Source: Jackrogersella multiformis (lineage: Eukaryota > Ascomycota > Sordariomycetes > Xylariales > Hypoxylaceae). From it: a stretch of DNA of 64,000 nucleotides. Shown piece after piece: positions 24,501-36,845 of this stretch. The first letter of the stretch is position 1, and every line of letters begins with the position of its first letter. The notes under the pieces are model-generated. The model saw nothing but the letters and a program-made list of their open reading frames with translations, was not told where the DNA came from and made no database searches. The stretch is taken from positions 744,001 to 808,000 of the forward strand of contig CADCXD010000008.1 in NCBI GenBank assembly GCA_902806575.1, given 5' to 3'. The position numbers and the translations under genes are program-made.

Positions 24501-26350
24501 CCGGCTACTTCCTCAATTCGACCATTGCCCCCAATAAAGACGGCGTTGCTTTGACTGCCGACAAGCGAGCCACCAACACGACTGCTGCTGGCTTTGTTTT
24601 TGACCAATGCACCATCAAGCCAGCAGCTGGAGCATCATATTCATCTGTCTCCCTTGGTCGGCCATGGAATCAGTATGCGCGTGTAGCCTACATCCAAAGC
24701 TACCTGGACTCTTGTATTGAAACCACTGGCTGGGACTATTGGACAAAGAGTGACCCTCGCACGGGCGGTGTCCTGTTCGGCGAATTTGGTAACTACGGAC
24801 CCGGCGCGTCGACCTCCGGCCGTGCTTCATTTGCGACCCAACTGGATGCTTCTAGCGCCGCGCAGTTCGAGTTATCCAGATTCTTTGCAGCTACTTCATG
24901 GATCAATTCGACATATGTTTCTGCTACGCCCTTTACCGCTTCGAATATCTCAGCACCAGCTGTCACCTCTGCTACATCTTCAACTGCTTCTTCAACTTCA
25001 TCGTCAACCATCTCTTCTTCAACAGTATTCACTACTGTATACACTACGTCAGTTTCTACGACTAAGCAAACCCTATACACGACCCTTACTGCGGCGGATC
25101 AAACTTCAACCATCAAGATGACCACGACTCTGGATATCGGAACCACTGTTACCCAACCACCAGTTACCAAAACGACTACGCTTAAGAGCACCATTACCAG
25201 TGTAGTCAGCATTACTGAGGCGGATGAGATAATCACCAAGAAGTCAACTGTTACCGTCGATGTAGGAGCGACAATCACTCCGGCGTCAGCCACCAAGACA
25301 ATCTCATCGACTACCACATTCACAATCACGGATATTTCTACTGTGACCCCTAAAGCTAGCACAATTAAGAGCACAACGACGACTACTTCGTACGTAACCA
25401 GCACACCTAAACCCTCCACGGTTACCACAGTAGTTGGTAGCACTATCACCTCGACAAAAACATTCACGGCGGATATGGTCAGCGTTACTGGCACGAAGGT
25501 TTCGACCATTGGTTCCAACGACATCACGACAATTAGCAAGAAAGCGACTACCACTACTGTTGTCGCTTCCAGCACCAGCACCAAAACTGTTAAATCAACG
25601 ACCACCATAAGCTGCACACCAGCCAGGGCAGTTAAGCGAAGTGCCGAGCCCGAGATGCCAACAGTCATTCCTGTCGTATTCGGCTCGAAGCTACCTCTTC
25701 ACATGGATGCGCGCGCCGTCGCCCTCCAAACCAAGAGCGTGACAGCAACCATCACCTCGTTGTATACCACAATTGTCAAAACATCAATAGTTACGCTTCC
25801 GGGCAGTACCGTGACAACTGAAATTATCTCTACCAAGATCACGGGCAAGACGTCGACTCTTGATGCATCCACGTTTACTCAGACAGCGTATTCAATGGCC
25901 ACTAAAACCACATCTGTTATCCAGCCAGGATCTACCCTGACAACGACTTCAGCGACGACAGTGACCACAGGTAAAACATCGACTCTAAAGCCTAGTACAG
26001 TTACCACAACATCCCTAGGCTCCACTACAGTCAAGACAACAAGCACTTTGGTGTTACCGATACCCCAACCCATCATCAGCACCATCACAACCCAGCGCGT
26101 CCAGACCAGCATCCTAAGCGCGATCACTACAACGGTGACATCCACTAGCAATGCGACGAAGACGCAGACAATCACGTTACCGGCTTCAACCTTGACCAAG
26201 ACAACAACAGTCAAGACGACGCTAACGCCATCTGCTACTATCACCCAACAGGCCACATCGACCAGAACGACGACGGTGAAAGTCACTCACACAACCACCA
26301 GCGTGATCACCAAGACAAGCAAGAACGCTGGCGTATGCACGGCCGCCTGA
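18556..26350 (+). CDS. Five-domain secreted pectin methylesterase (CE8) with Ser/Thr-rich linkers
   Basis: Exons 18556-22557, 22610-24285 and 24343-26350 give 2,561 residues. It starts with signal peptide MSRLLILLLLSLCVWSSASE, then Ser-rich stalk (to about 19330) and five CE8 beta-helix domains at roughly 19340-20260, 20725-21650, 21780-22780, 22880-23850 and 23930-24930. CE8 enzymes demethylate pectin using Gln/Asp (QDTL), Asp (DFIWG) and Arg (LGRPW). Domain 1 lacks all three motifs. Domain 2 has QGTL (Asp lost), DFVWG and LGRDYS. Domain 3 has QDTL, DFIWG, LGRPWS. Domain 4 has QDTL, DFIWG, LGRPYS. Domain 5 has QDAL, DMIWG, LGRPWN. Ser-rich linkers separate domains 1-2 and 2-3. The tail (24950-26340) is a Thr/Ser/Lys/Val repeat likely heavily O-glycosylated, containing a Kex2-type KR site (AVKRSAEPE, about 25630). 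No GPI-type tail. Confidence 0.9.
18700..19330 (+). repeat. Ser/Thr-rich low-complexity stalk
   Basis: Irregular TCA/TCG/TCT serine codon runs encode an O-glycosylation-type stalk between signal peptide and first esterase domain. Similar runs at 20290-20690 and 21680-21780 are the linkers; the last contains a tandem 12-mer (GCGTCTGCTTCC). Confidence 0.8.
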
Positions 26351-27648
26351 GTTAAACGGTATGCGGGGGAAATGGATACCGAATGAGTTACGATACCCAA
26401 CGAAATGGTAGATTCGGGTGAGAATATCCCGGCTACCTAATTAATATATTCTTTTTTTTTTCTGAACAAGACCAGGTGGTTGGTTGGAAAACCATGTGAT
26501 GACGAACGTCTCCCGGAACCTCGCATCCCCGTATGAACTGGCTGCAAAGTCCTCTCTAGCTATTCGCTACGGGCCTAATATAAATCTCGCTGGGAATGTT
26601 ATCGTATCATGTATTTAATAAGCTGATGCTTCGTCGCCTAGACATAGCTAGGTCGTGGCCGCAGTGGCTTTGGAGTTTTCGCGGGGGAGGGGGGGGAGAT
26701 GCTTCGTAGGTAGCTTTTAATCATAATGTTTGATAATGACCGCTTGTTAATATCTACTTCGAGATTTCATGCGTAGTAATGTGTTGGTAGAGAAGTATCG
26801 TAAAGGTTGGAAGACAGGTCTGCTTATAGATTGGATCTTTTCACTGTGTCGACCTGAGTGTAGAAAAATGTCAAGAGAATCCGAGTATCCTGACTTGACT
26901 GAGGCCTAGCTTAGGGGATTATGTAAGCCGGTCCCTTTAACTAAGGTTGCTTTTACTACTGCGCCGGTGCTGGCGGGATTTGGCAGGAGCAGACGGTTGT
27001 AGTTCGAGTATTCGAATCCTGAAGCTGTACGGGAACGTATGTAACATAACTCCGCCTAGGTCAGGGGTTTGTCCTTCCGCGACATTTTCGTAGCGAAAGT
27101 GCTTGTCATAGAACAACTCAGAAGGGGAACTACAATGATATGTGTACAAGATGGCAAGTCGCAATGCGTCAAAAATATATATTATACGACTTGAAAGACT
27201 ATTCATCGGTACGAGCACCGAGTCCTACAGGTTCTTCATACCGAGAAGGTTCATCAAGTCTTAAGCCGAGAATCTAGAATTGGTTCGGCCTAGCAGGAGT
27301 ATGATCATGTGAAAGACCATGTGAAAGACCCGGTCGAACTGGAAGTGATTAATCCGCCGCGTATTACAGCGTGACGGTAATCAATCCATGAATCACAATG
27401 ACGAGCTGTCATCCGAACTTAAGGTGGAGAAATAGGTTAAATGCCCATATCGGACAGGGCCGCGAACGTTATTATGGGCAAAGTTAGAGTTGACAATGAC
27501 ACCGGTTCGGCAAGCTAGAGCTGTCAAAACTTAGAAAGGGTAGCCCATCTGGAGATAAAACAACTGGGTGCTCGTTCGTTCCGCAGTAGACAAGTTCTCT
27601 AGATTTCTATCATTACCATACCTGGGTATTTCAAAGGTCGTATTTGAC
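26351..27648. other. Intergenic spacer
   Basis: Holds the pectinesterase 3' region and the acetyltransferase promoter. Poly-T near 26451, poly-G near 26680, and a 13-nt direct tandem (catgtgaaagacc) near 27307. No gene seen. Confidence 0.6.
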
Positions 27649-28390
27649 ATGGCGGGTAAAGTAAGCCTAGCAACCACGGACGACATCCCCGATCTCGTGG
27701 ATATATTCTGGGAAGCCTTCAGTGGGCCTGGGGAAGTCGTGTTTCCACATACGGATGGCGGACGCAAGTGGCTGGAGCGGAGCTTCGAGAACTTCCTAGG
27801 CCAGAAGTCTTACTACAAGCCCGAGTCGAAGGTTGCTGTGGTTAGAAATCTGAATAGTACGTCGAACATCCTACGCCACACGTGTTGAGAATGAAGTTCC
27901 TGACGATGGAGAACAGGCAGACCAGTTGCGCTCGCGATCGCCCACGTGGTCCACCCGGGCCAGAGCATCGCGGGGAACGCGTGGATGACACGATGGTCGC
28001 GGTGCGAGGACATCCCCGGGCTAAACGAACAGAAGCTCGCGGAATTCTTTGAGCCGTTGGCGAGGGCCCATTACCTCGTGGTGGGAAAGGAAGGCCACGT
28101 CTGTAGGCTATCTGTCCAAGCCACCAAACCGTCGGACGGTTGCTAATATTCCCGGATTTGCAGTCATCGAGCTCGTCATGACGAAGGCGACCAACCGAGG
28201 AAGGGGATACGCATCGGCGCTCATGACGTGGGCGACGAAGCTCGCGGACAGCCTCGATATCCCTTGCTACCTCGACGCTGGCATGAGAGGTATGGGGATA
28301 TGCGATCGGTGCGGGTTTAAGGCGCAGGACATCGAGATAAGGTATGGCGGCCCTCCGCCTTGCACGCCGATGCTGCGATCAAAGAAATAG
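27649..28390 (+). CDS. GNAT-family N-acetyltransferase
   Basis: Three exons (27649-27856, 27917-28102, 28164-28390) encode 206 residues. The C-terminal half carries the acetyl-CoA-binding motif A (ELVMTKATNRGRGYASALM, with the R-G-x-G-x-A type loop NRGRGYAS) and the usual following strand (IPCYLDAGMRGMGICDRCGF), ending in the typical GNAT C-terminal strand. The N-terminal half (DDIPDLVDIFWEAF) fits GNAT motif C. Acceptor identity cannot be told: small molecules, antibiotics or protein N-termini are all possible. Introns are short (60 and 61 nt) and both phases close. Confidence 0.82.
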
Positions 28391-29995
28391 TGATTGATAT
28401 ATGAGATACGGCATATGATATATGATATATCACGAGAGTTGTATGGAATCTGATGTTCGAATTTGGAAATTGTGAATCTATATTACACTAGAACCAGGGG
28501 GGTTCATGCACCCCACAGAGATCGTCACCTTGGGCGGTGCGGGTAATCGACTGAGTGCAACGCCGTCACACCTGATCGCAACTATGCGTCCTATGTATTT
28601 GATTTCGTAGATCTTGTGTTCGATATATTAGTATTTCATTTGTTTTTGCATTGTACTTATATCTAGTTAAGATTAATATGCCGTGTTGACTCATGATTAA
28701 TCATGGTTGGTTGGATATTGTGGTAGGTAGTGGTAGGTAGGCTATTGAAAAATGAAAAATAAAAAGGAAGGAGAAAAATTGTTGCCGGAGTCTAGACTCT
28801 CATACTAAAGCGGAGGAGACGGAGAGTAGGTACTATGTATCATAGTAGGTAGTACAGGTATTTAAAGCGGAGCTACGCTACGGGACGAGCGATACCGCTG
28901 AACCTTATTATCTAAGATATCCACACTTAAGTCCTACCTCACGCTCTTTCTACCTAGGTACTGGTACCTAAGGTAGGCAGTAGGTAGTAGGTCTAGCAGA
29001 TAGTAGTTTCCATCTTGGATTATACTTCATCCGCCCTCAACTATCTTAGAGGCTTAGAATACTTATCGATTGAACTTCTCTTTCTTTCAAAAACATTCCT
29101 GTTACATACCACCTAATGTAGATACCTGCAATACATCCCATTTCTAAGCGTTTCAAATGCTCCAACAGTCATAAACCCAATGCCAAGAGTAAGCCGCCTC
29201 CGCCATGATGGCTTCCTTGGCTTGTCCAATAGGTCCAATGGAGGAATGTGCCAAGGCTCGCTGTGGCCTTAACCGTTCACCTGTACATTCGGGAACCTTG
29301 GCGCTTCCATTTTCCTACATTTCATCCGCGATGCGACACGGCAATTATCATCGACTTCTAAGCTTCTACCGTTCCATGGCTGTTGGCGACCATCTGTCCT
29401 TCTAATTTCTGAACTGGGTAGACACCTAAACAACCTTGGAAATTCATCATTTATCCGCCTATCCAATCTCGAGTCTCGACCGGCTCGAAACCACTTTCCT
29501 ATTTTTGTTCTTATTTTTTGCTTTCTTGCTCTGTTGCTGCTATCTACCTATCTATCTACATACATATCTACATGCCTATCTAGAGCCACCTAGATCTAGT
29601 GAGAGTTTCAATACCTGGATAGAGCAAGTCTCTTCCTTCTTGAAGCTTATTGCTTCTAGCCTCGGTCGATCGTCTGTGGACCGTCTGTGAGCTCGTATTC
29701 TGCTTAGCTCGGCTACTCGAGCCTACTCGAGCCTACTCCTTATTTGCTCTTGAATCTCGGCTTACTACATACACTCTCTATGCACCTCTGGATCAAAATG
29801 ATAGAATTGAGTCTTGGTTAAACCTCATTTTGTTCCTTTCCGCCTTCTTTCTAGGCCCACGAGAACGAGACACTGGCTTGGAGGGCCTTTAGTCTCTAGT
29901 ATCCCTTCTCTTGCCCCACCTTCAAGTTGCTCGGGACCTGGTGAGGCTGAGCAGCCGCTCTATATAGGCTCTATATATCAGCTGCAATCGCAATC
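28391..29995. other. Intergenic spacer / long 5' region of the mannosidase gene
   Basis: AT-rich, with imperfect ATATGATATATCA repeats just after 28391 and GGTAGGTAG tandem units (28720-28740, 28970-28995). Pyrimidine-rich stretches at 29490-29560 and TATA-like CTATATAGG / CTATATATC near 29960-29980 lie just before the mannosidase start. Confidence 0.55.
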
Positions 29996-32900
29996 ATGTT
30001 ACACCTACGAAGATACCGCTACTACGTCTTCTTTGCCGCTATTGTCGTGTTCCTGTTCTACCGTGCCACTCAGAACAGCCAGCAATGGGAATCCGTCTCA
30101 GCCTCCATTCCCTACACCAAAGCTCCACCTAAATCGCCGCCTAAGTCGTCTCCTGAACGAGGTGTCGGTTTAACTAACAAGCAGACCCGTCCCGTCAAGA
30201 GTGATACTGGGTTCGATACCGAAGATGACGAGCCGAGGCACCAATATCAAGATAAGACGGAAAAAGAGCCCGAGAAGGTCAAGATTCCCAACTTAAAACC
30301 TATCACCGACAAAGATGATGTCAAGAAATTCGATCCCCCTACCGCAGCCACGGCGACGAACCCGTCCGATCAGACCAAAGTAGTCGTATATGATACAGAC
30401 GAAGCCGCGAGAACTACTACCGCTCCTTTGATCAGTATACCAGATAAGAATATTGGTCAAGGAGCCAAGGGTGCTGGAAGAGGAGCCCATGGAGCACCGG
30501 GTGCGCATAAGACTAAGACTAAGAGCGCAACCACGACGGTCCATTGGAAGAAGTTTCCTGAGCACTTCCCCGTCCCCAAAGACGAAATCATCCCCTTGCC
30601 GACTGGGAAGCCGAAGCCTATACCAGTGGTCCAGTACGATTTCGAAAAGGAGCCGCCTCAAGCTCGAGAGAAGCGTTTGGACCGCCTCGCTAAGGTGAAG
30701 GCCGAGATGGTGCGCGGTTGGGGTGGCTATATGACACATGCAAAGGGGCATGACGAGCTGAGTCCGGTGTCTAAGAAGTTCCGAGACCCGTTTTGCGGAT
30801 GGGCCGCAACATTGGTTGACGCGCTCGACACATTGTGGATTATGGGAATGAAGGATGAGTTCGAAGAGGCGCTCCTTGAAGTCGAGAAGATTGACTTCAC
30901 CACATCCGAATTTCGCTCCGAAATTCCCGTCTTCGAGACCACCATTCGGTACCTTGGCGGTTTGGTAGCAGCCTACGATGTCAGTGGTGGTAAAGCTGGA
31001 GGATATGACATACTCCTCGAGAAAGCTGTCGAGCTCGCCGAAATCCTGATGGATGTGTTCGATACGCCGAACCGCATGCCTGTGCTGTACTACAGCTGGA
31101 AACCTGCTTTCGCGAAGCTACCGAAGAGAGCCCAGGCAGGGGTAAGTGTTGCGGAATTAGGCTCCCTCGCCATGGAGTTTACCCGACTTGCGCAACTCAC
31201 GAAGGAGAACAAGTATTACGATGCTGTAGCACGCATCACGGATGCTTTCTTCGAGTGGCAAGAACGGGGAACAACGCTACCTGGCATCTTCCCCGAGCGC
31301 GTTGATGCGACCGGGTGTAACAGAACTGCCGAGGCAGAAATTGCTGCCAAGGAAGCCGAGCTTAAAACACAAGAGCAGATTGAGCTTCAGAAGTCCAGTT
31401 CTAAGACTGCTAAAAGCAGCAAGCCCAATGTCGAGGCGGAAGGCAGCCAAGGCGAATTTGTCAAAGGCGAGGTCCATGCCTTAAATAGCCGCTCCGAGGT
31501 GGGAACACCTAACGACGACGGCACCAATGAAGGCAAGATCGTACACGACGGTGAGGAAATGTACGCACCTTTGAAGAAAAATTCTCTCGATAATGACACA
31601 GAGCAAGATGCCGCCTTGCCAGACAACCGTGATAGCATCTCTATCGACTCTCAGTCTGAGAAAGAAAACAACAAATGTGTTCACCAGGGACTTGCGCCGG
31701 GATCGTGGAGTTACTCAGAGCAATACAGCATGGGCGGAAGCCAAGACAGCACATACGAGTATTTCCCAAAACAGTGGCTACTCCTTGGCGGCCTGGAACC
31801 CAAGTATAAAGTCTTGCACGAGAAGGTTACTGCGGCTGTCAAAAAGTGGCTACTATTCCGACCCATGATTCCTGACGAACGCGATATTTTGTTCTCCGCC
31901 AAGATTAACACTCGAGGGAATCCAGAGACTGATGCTGAAACTGAGTGGGAGGTCACCCATCTCACTTGCTTCATCGGTGGCATGTTCGGTATGGGCGGAA
32001 AGATCTTTGACGTCCCCGAGGACGTAGAAATCGGAAAGAGACTCACCGACGGCTGCGTATGGGCCTACGAAAGCACGCCAAGCGGTATTATGCCAGAGGG
32101 TGCGACGGTTGTCCCCTGTGCCGAGGTCAACAACTGTCACTGGAACGAAACCTTATACTGGCAGTGGGTTGACCCCCTTTACGCAACCCGCAATGAGCAG
32201 ATGGCGGATTATGAAAAACAGCATAAGGACTGGAAGACCAAAAAAGCCCAAAAGGCGAAAATGAAGGGACATAAGAACCTGGGCGCAACATCCGAGGGGG
32301 CGAGTTCTAGCAAAGAGTCGGTCGATAAGTCGCGCCTAGCTAGTCTCAACGATGAAGAACTAGGCCACTCGCAAGGAGGTATCACTCAAAAGACTCATGG
32401 CGTAGATGAATCTAAGAGTGTCGGGATCCAGAAGAGGGCTCCCCCTTCGTGGAAAGCCAGCTCGGCCGACGATGATACCGACAGCGGCCGCGTGTCCGAA
32501 AAATCGACCCAGGCGGTCAAGCTGGAAGACGCGCTAGATATCAATGCAAGCAGCGATAATGTAGCTGCTCCCATTAATAATGATGCCGATCAGGTTCCCC
32601 TTAAGCAGGACGAAGACGAGAGCGAATTCCCCGAACCAGGGCGTCCAATGTCCCACAAGGAGTACGTAGAAAACCGCATCGAGTCGGGTAACCTCCCAAC
32701 TGGCTTTGTCAGTGCCAACCACCACGCATATATCCTCCGGTGAGTACATATGGTAGATGATGATCTGCATAGGCGCCTATACTGCGCAGTCTAAAGCTTG
32801 ACTAACCCACCTGGTTCTGTAGACCGGAAGCAATCGAGTCTGTCTGGTATATGTACCGCATCACGGGCGAAACCACTTGGCAAGACAAAGGTTGGAAGAT

Positions 32901-33190
32901 GTTCAATGCTATCGTTAGCCAAACTCGGACAGAAGCAGGCAACAGTGCCATCAACAACGTTCTACTTCCGAACTCTGATAAAACTAACGAGATGGAGAGT
33001 TTTTGGCTTGCGGAAACGCTCAAATATTTCTATCTGTTGTAAGTAGTCGCATTTCGAGACTTGGAACATTGAAATTGGTCGAGTTGAGAGAGTTACTGAT
33101 GACTTGCGCAGATACTCGGATCCGAATCTCATCAGCTTGGATGAATGGGTATTGAATACGGAGGCTCATCCCTTCAGACGACCTATCTGA
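29996..33190 (+). CDS. GH47 class I alpha-1,2-mannosidase, type II membrane protein
   Basis: Exons 29996-32739, 32823-33038 and 33112-33190 give 1,012 residues. A short cytosolic N-terminus (MLHLRRYRYY) is followed by one membrane helix (VFFAAIVVFLFY) and a Lys/Glu/Pro-rich stem of about 200 residues, the layout of ER/Golgi glycan-trimming enzymes. GH47 landmarks: RGWGGYMTHAKGHDEL, DALDTLWIMGM, the acidic residue in PVFETTIRYLGGL, the paired cysteine region CFIGGMFGMGG, and the Ca2+-binding Thr in the terminal NTEAHPFRRP. Two long hydrophilic insertions interrupt the catalytic barrel, at about residues 445-560 and 735-880 (Lys/Ser/Asp/Glu-rich), making it nearly twice a minimal GH47 enzyme. 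It should trim Man9GlcNAc2 in N-glycan processing or ER-associated degradation; which of the two is not resolved. Confidence 0.93.
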
Positions 33191-34597
33191 ATGGAAATCT
33201 ATAGGATAGACCTAAGGCAGAAATCATGATTTTGCATAGACGAGAGGGCTAAAAACGCCCAACCGCGACGGTTCGAGTTTATATTATGTGTCGGGGTATC
33301 GGTTGCTCGTTGGTTACTCTAACAAATATGCCATCATGCATGGAACCGTAGCACATACGGACTCTTATTGGCGCTTCTACGCAGCCGACAGGGGTAATGC
33401 GTCGTCATCACATCCGTCGGGTTCGCACGACGTTGTTATCTGTTTTATCCTAGCAGCCTGGGTCGTCCCGACGCGCTAGGAATTGGTATCGCTGCGGGAA
33501 GAAAATCCCATTTTTAGATAAATGATGCTCGCGACGACGCTTACACCCTCGGGCCTTGCTCATTACCTAAGCTGGACCAGAGTCCCCGCACACACTCGAG
33601 GTCCTGGGGTTTACCGATGCTTTTGGGGAGCAAAGGGTAAATTCGCAGACTCGGTCGCTTAGATAGAAAATGGCGGTATAAATATCATGTTTAAGCTAAC
33701 TTAAGACACCGAGCATCAACGTATTGTGACGCATGTTACTTGCACTGTCTATTTCGACGTGCCCCCGTTGAAATAAACAGTGCAAGTATACTAAAGTAAG
33801 TTACCTAGGTATGTACTAAGGTACCTACTTGAATAAAGCAAACAATCATGGCGTCCTGGTAGGTGGGTGATGGAGAGAATAACTTCAAACTCATGCCGAA
33901 AAAAACAAACTTAGAACCTTAGAAGCCTTGACTTTTACCTAGCAGCCTATCTTTTAAAGTAATCCTCACGATATAGGTTAACATTTGTAGGATGTCATGA
34001 TAATTACATTAACTCCCTGCCTCCTAAGGTTATGCTATTGTAGTTACTGCTTACATGGTACCCGGTAGGTATATTGTAATAGTTACCTTGACCGGCTTAC
34101 CTTGCCGATAATAAGTTTAAAATGTTGAATAAAAATCTGAGCCCTGAGCGTATTTACCTAGGATATTTACCTGGGATACCTACCAGATTCTCCGCATTTC
34201 GCTAACCTCCAAAGGCAATACTCGACTCCGATCATACACCGTTTGGGGAACCATATCGGTGAAGGCCCACTGACGCCCCATGTGCCAGGACCAAAGGAAT
34301 GGTAACACCGGAAGCAAACTACCAGGTAGGCTGTAGGCTGGTAGGCTGGTAGGTACGTAATATTACTTGTTAATGGGTTCGAATGCGCCTCGTAGGATAG
34401 CCTAGGATTCAAATAAAATCGAAGGGCTGAGCGTGCACCTCACTCACCTCACTCACCTTACCTGCTTACTTGCCTCACTTTGCATTCCAGTACGTACATA
34501 GGTGCCATACCGAGGTACGGTCTTTGCGCAAGTAACAAGCAGCATGGTCGAACTTTAGACATTTAACATTCGTGAAAGTATTTACCAGGAGTGGAAG
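33191..34597. other. Intergenic spacer with hairpin
   Basis: Contains the 22-bp hairpin at 33738-33787, TACCTAGGTA-type elements (33803-33835, 34155), and an imperfect CACCTCACT minisatellite at 34437-34480. No gene seen. Confidence 0.6.
33738..33787. repeat. 22-bp near-perfect inverted repeat (hairpin)
   Basis: Arms 33738-33759 and 33766-33787 are complementary at 20 of 22 positions, with a 6-nt loop (TGCCCC). The two differences would be one G-U wobble and one C-A mismatch in RNA. It lies 548 nt beyond the mannosidase stop and 811 nt before the permease start, so it is not a simple terminator of either coding region. Confidence 0.85.
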
Positions 34598-36385
34598 ATG
34601 AGATCAAACAGCCGCGATGAAGTGGCCTACGCCGCCGACGAGGCTGCTCGAGCCGAGTTCGAACCGAAAGAAGAAATCGAAGGCGACGCTTCGAATCGTA
34701 TCGGGGAGATGAGCCTCGCGAGAGGCCATCAGCTCAAGAGAGGGCTTAAGAGTCGACATATACAATTCCTCGCACTCGGAGGCGCGTACGTTTGCACCCT
34801 ATAGTCACTTACATGGCAGACCTCTCCTTCTAACTAATCTATGCTCTTAGAATCGGAACCGGCCTGTTCATCGGCTCGGGTCAGATCCTCGCTACCACGG
34901 GCCCGGCGCCGCTGTTCATGGCGTACCTGTCTATGATGTTCGTGGTCTGGGTTATTATGAACAACCTAGCCGAGATGGTCACAGTAAGTAAACGACATCC
35001 AACACGATGATAAACAGTCACCAATTGTGGGAAAACAGTACCTCCCTATGAAGGGGATATCTATTCCGTACTTCGTCGGCCGCTTCGTCGAGCCCAGCCT
35101 CGCCTTTGCCGACGGCTGGAATTACTGGTACGCGTATTCAATGCTCGTGGCCGCGGAATGCACCGCTGGCGCCATCATCCTGCAGTACTGGACGGACGCC
35201 GTCCCCGTCGCGGTGTGGATCGCCATCCAGCTCGTCGTTATTTTCCTCTTGAACATCATCGCCGTGTCCTTCTTCGGGGAGGCAGAGTTCTGGTTCGCTA
35301 GCATCAAGCTGATCACCATCCTCGGCCTTATCATCCTGGGCATAGTCCTGTTCTTCGGAGGCGGCCCCAACCGCGACCCGCTGTACTTCCGCTACTGGCA
35401 GGACGAGCCCGGCGCCTTCGTGCCGTACCTGGTCGGGGGCAGCACCGGCCGCTTCCTCGCGTACTGGACCGCGCTCGTGCGCGCCGGCTTCTCCTTCATC
35501 ACGTCGCCCGAGCTGATCGCGCTGTCGGCCGGCGAGACGGTGGCGCCGCGGCGCAACATCCCCAAGGCGGCGCGCCGCTTCGTCTGGCGGCTGGCCATCT
35601 TCTACGGGCTCGGGTCCCTCGTGATCGGCATCATCGTGCCCAACGACGACCCGCACCTGCTCTCGGGCTCCGACGCGTCGGCCAGCCCGTACGTGATCGG
35701 CATCGCGCGCGCGGGCATCGGCGGCCTCAACCACGTGATCAACGCGGCGGTGCTGACGTCGGCGTGGTCGGCCGGCAACGCCTTCTGCTACTCGGGCTCG
35801 CGCGTGCTGTACTCGATGGCGGTGAACGGGCAGGCGCCGCGCGTGTTCTCGCTGACGACGCGGCGCGGGGTGCCGTGGGCGGCGGTGCTGCTGACGCTGG
35901 GCGTGGGGTGCCTGGCCTTCCTCAACGTGTCGAACTCGGGCGCGCAGGTGTTCCAGTGGTTCACCAACATCTCGACGATCTCGGGGTTCATCGCCTGGAT
36001 CGTCATCATGATCACGTACCTGCGCTTCCGCAAGGCCATGCAGCACCACGGCCAGCTGGACGCCCTGCCCTTCCGCACCCCGCTGCAGCCCTACGCGACC
36101 TACGCCGTGCTGGGCCTGATCAGCGTGCTCACCCTGACGAACGGCTTCCAGGTGTTCTTCCCGTCCAACTGGAGCGCGTCCAGCTTCCTCGCCGCGTACG
36201 TCACGCTGCCCGTCTTCGCGGTCTTGTATGTGACGCATAAGATCGTGTACCGCACCCGCTTCGCGATTAGGGTCGAGGATGTGGATATCTGGACGGGCAA
36301 GAAGGAGATGGACGAGATGAGCGCTATGGATGTGGAGCCCGTGCCGAGGAACTGGCTCGAGAAGGCGTGGTTCTGGATTGCTTGA
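34598..36385 (+). CDS. Amino-acid permease, YAT/AAT type (APC superfamily)
   Basis: Exons 34598-34785, 34851-34983 and 35039-36385 give 555 residues. The hydrophilic N-terminus (Glu/Arg/Ala-rich) leads into the family signature LKSRHIQFLALGGAIGTGLF, built by splicing the first intron, then about 12 membrane helices. Other hallmarks: PMKGISIPYFVGRFVEPSLAFADGW, SFITSPELIALSAGE, and the FCYSGSRVLYSMA helix. It should import amino acids by proton symport across the plasma membrane; substrate range is unknown. Exon 3 from about 35100 to 36250 is very GC-rich with G/C-ending codons, so long artefactual frames appear on both strands. Confidence 0.92.
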
Positions 36386-36845
36386 GGTGCTGTGTGTGCT
36401 GAGAGGGAAGGCAAGATAGATACATGGTATGTGGGTGAGGTGGTGAATATGATGGGACGAGGAGGTACAATTTGGATCGGTAGAGATGGGAGGTTATTGT
36501 GCCCAGTGATACCCAGCGAAACGAAACATGTCTCGGAAATACAATGTGATATATATATTAAAACTAACGAGTCTTATGGTTGACGAATACCAAGGTACCT
36601 TAGACCAGCGCTCTATATAGGAGTAGTTGTAAATGATGATTATTATTAACATTTTGATTCTGTTATCTACATCCATACAATATAACAACATGTACCCAGA
36701 TATTCAAGAATCGATCGCCAGCCGCGGAGATGGGGTTTCGAACTACACAGGTCTCATCTCGTATGGCGTATCTCATCTTCATAAATCCAACGGCGCAAGA
36801 TAATAATAATCACAAGCTCGAGGTAGGAATTAACAGGGCTCTTCC
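36386..36845. other. Convergent intergenic spacer
   Basis: 3' regions of the permease and the Cys-rich protein; nothing else recognised. Confidence 0.5.

Noticed and set aside
25099..26286. Val-rich minus-strand frames opposite the esterase tail
   Set aside because: Antisense translation of Thr/Ser codon repeats; no signal or domain.
35138..36238. 366-codon open frame on the minus strand opposite the permease
   Set aside because: It is the mirror of a GC-rich exon with G/C third positions; composition is Arg/Asp/Glu/Ala-biased with no domain, and the plus strand encodes a clear permease.
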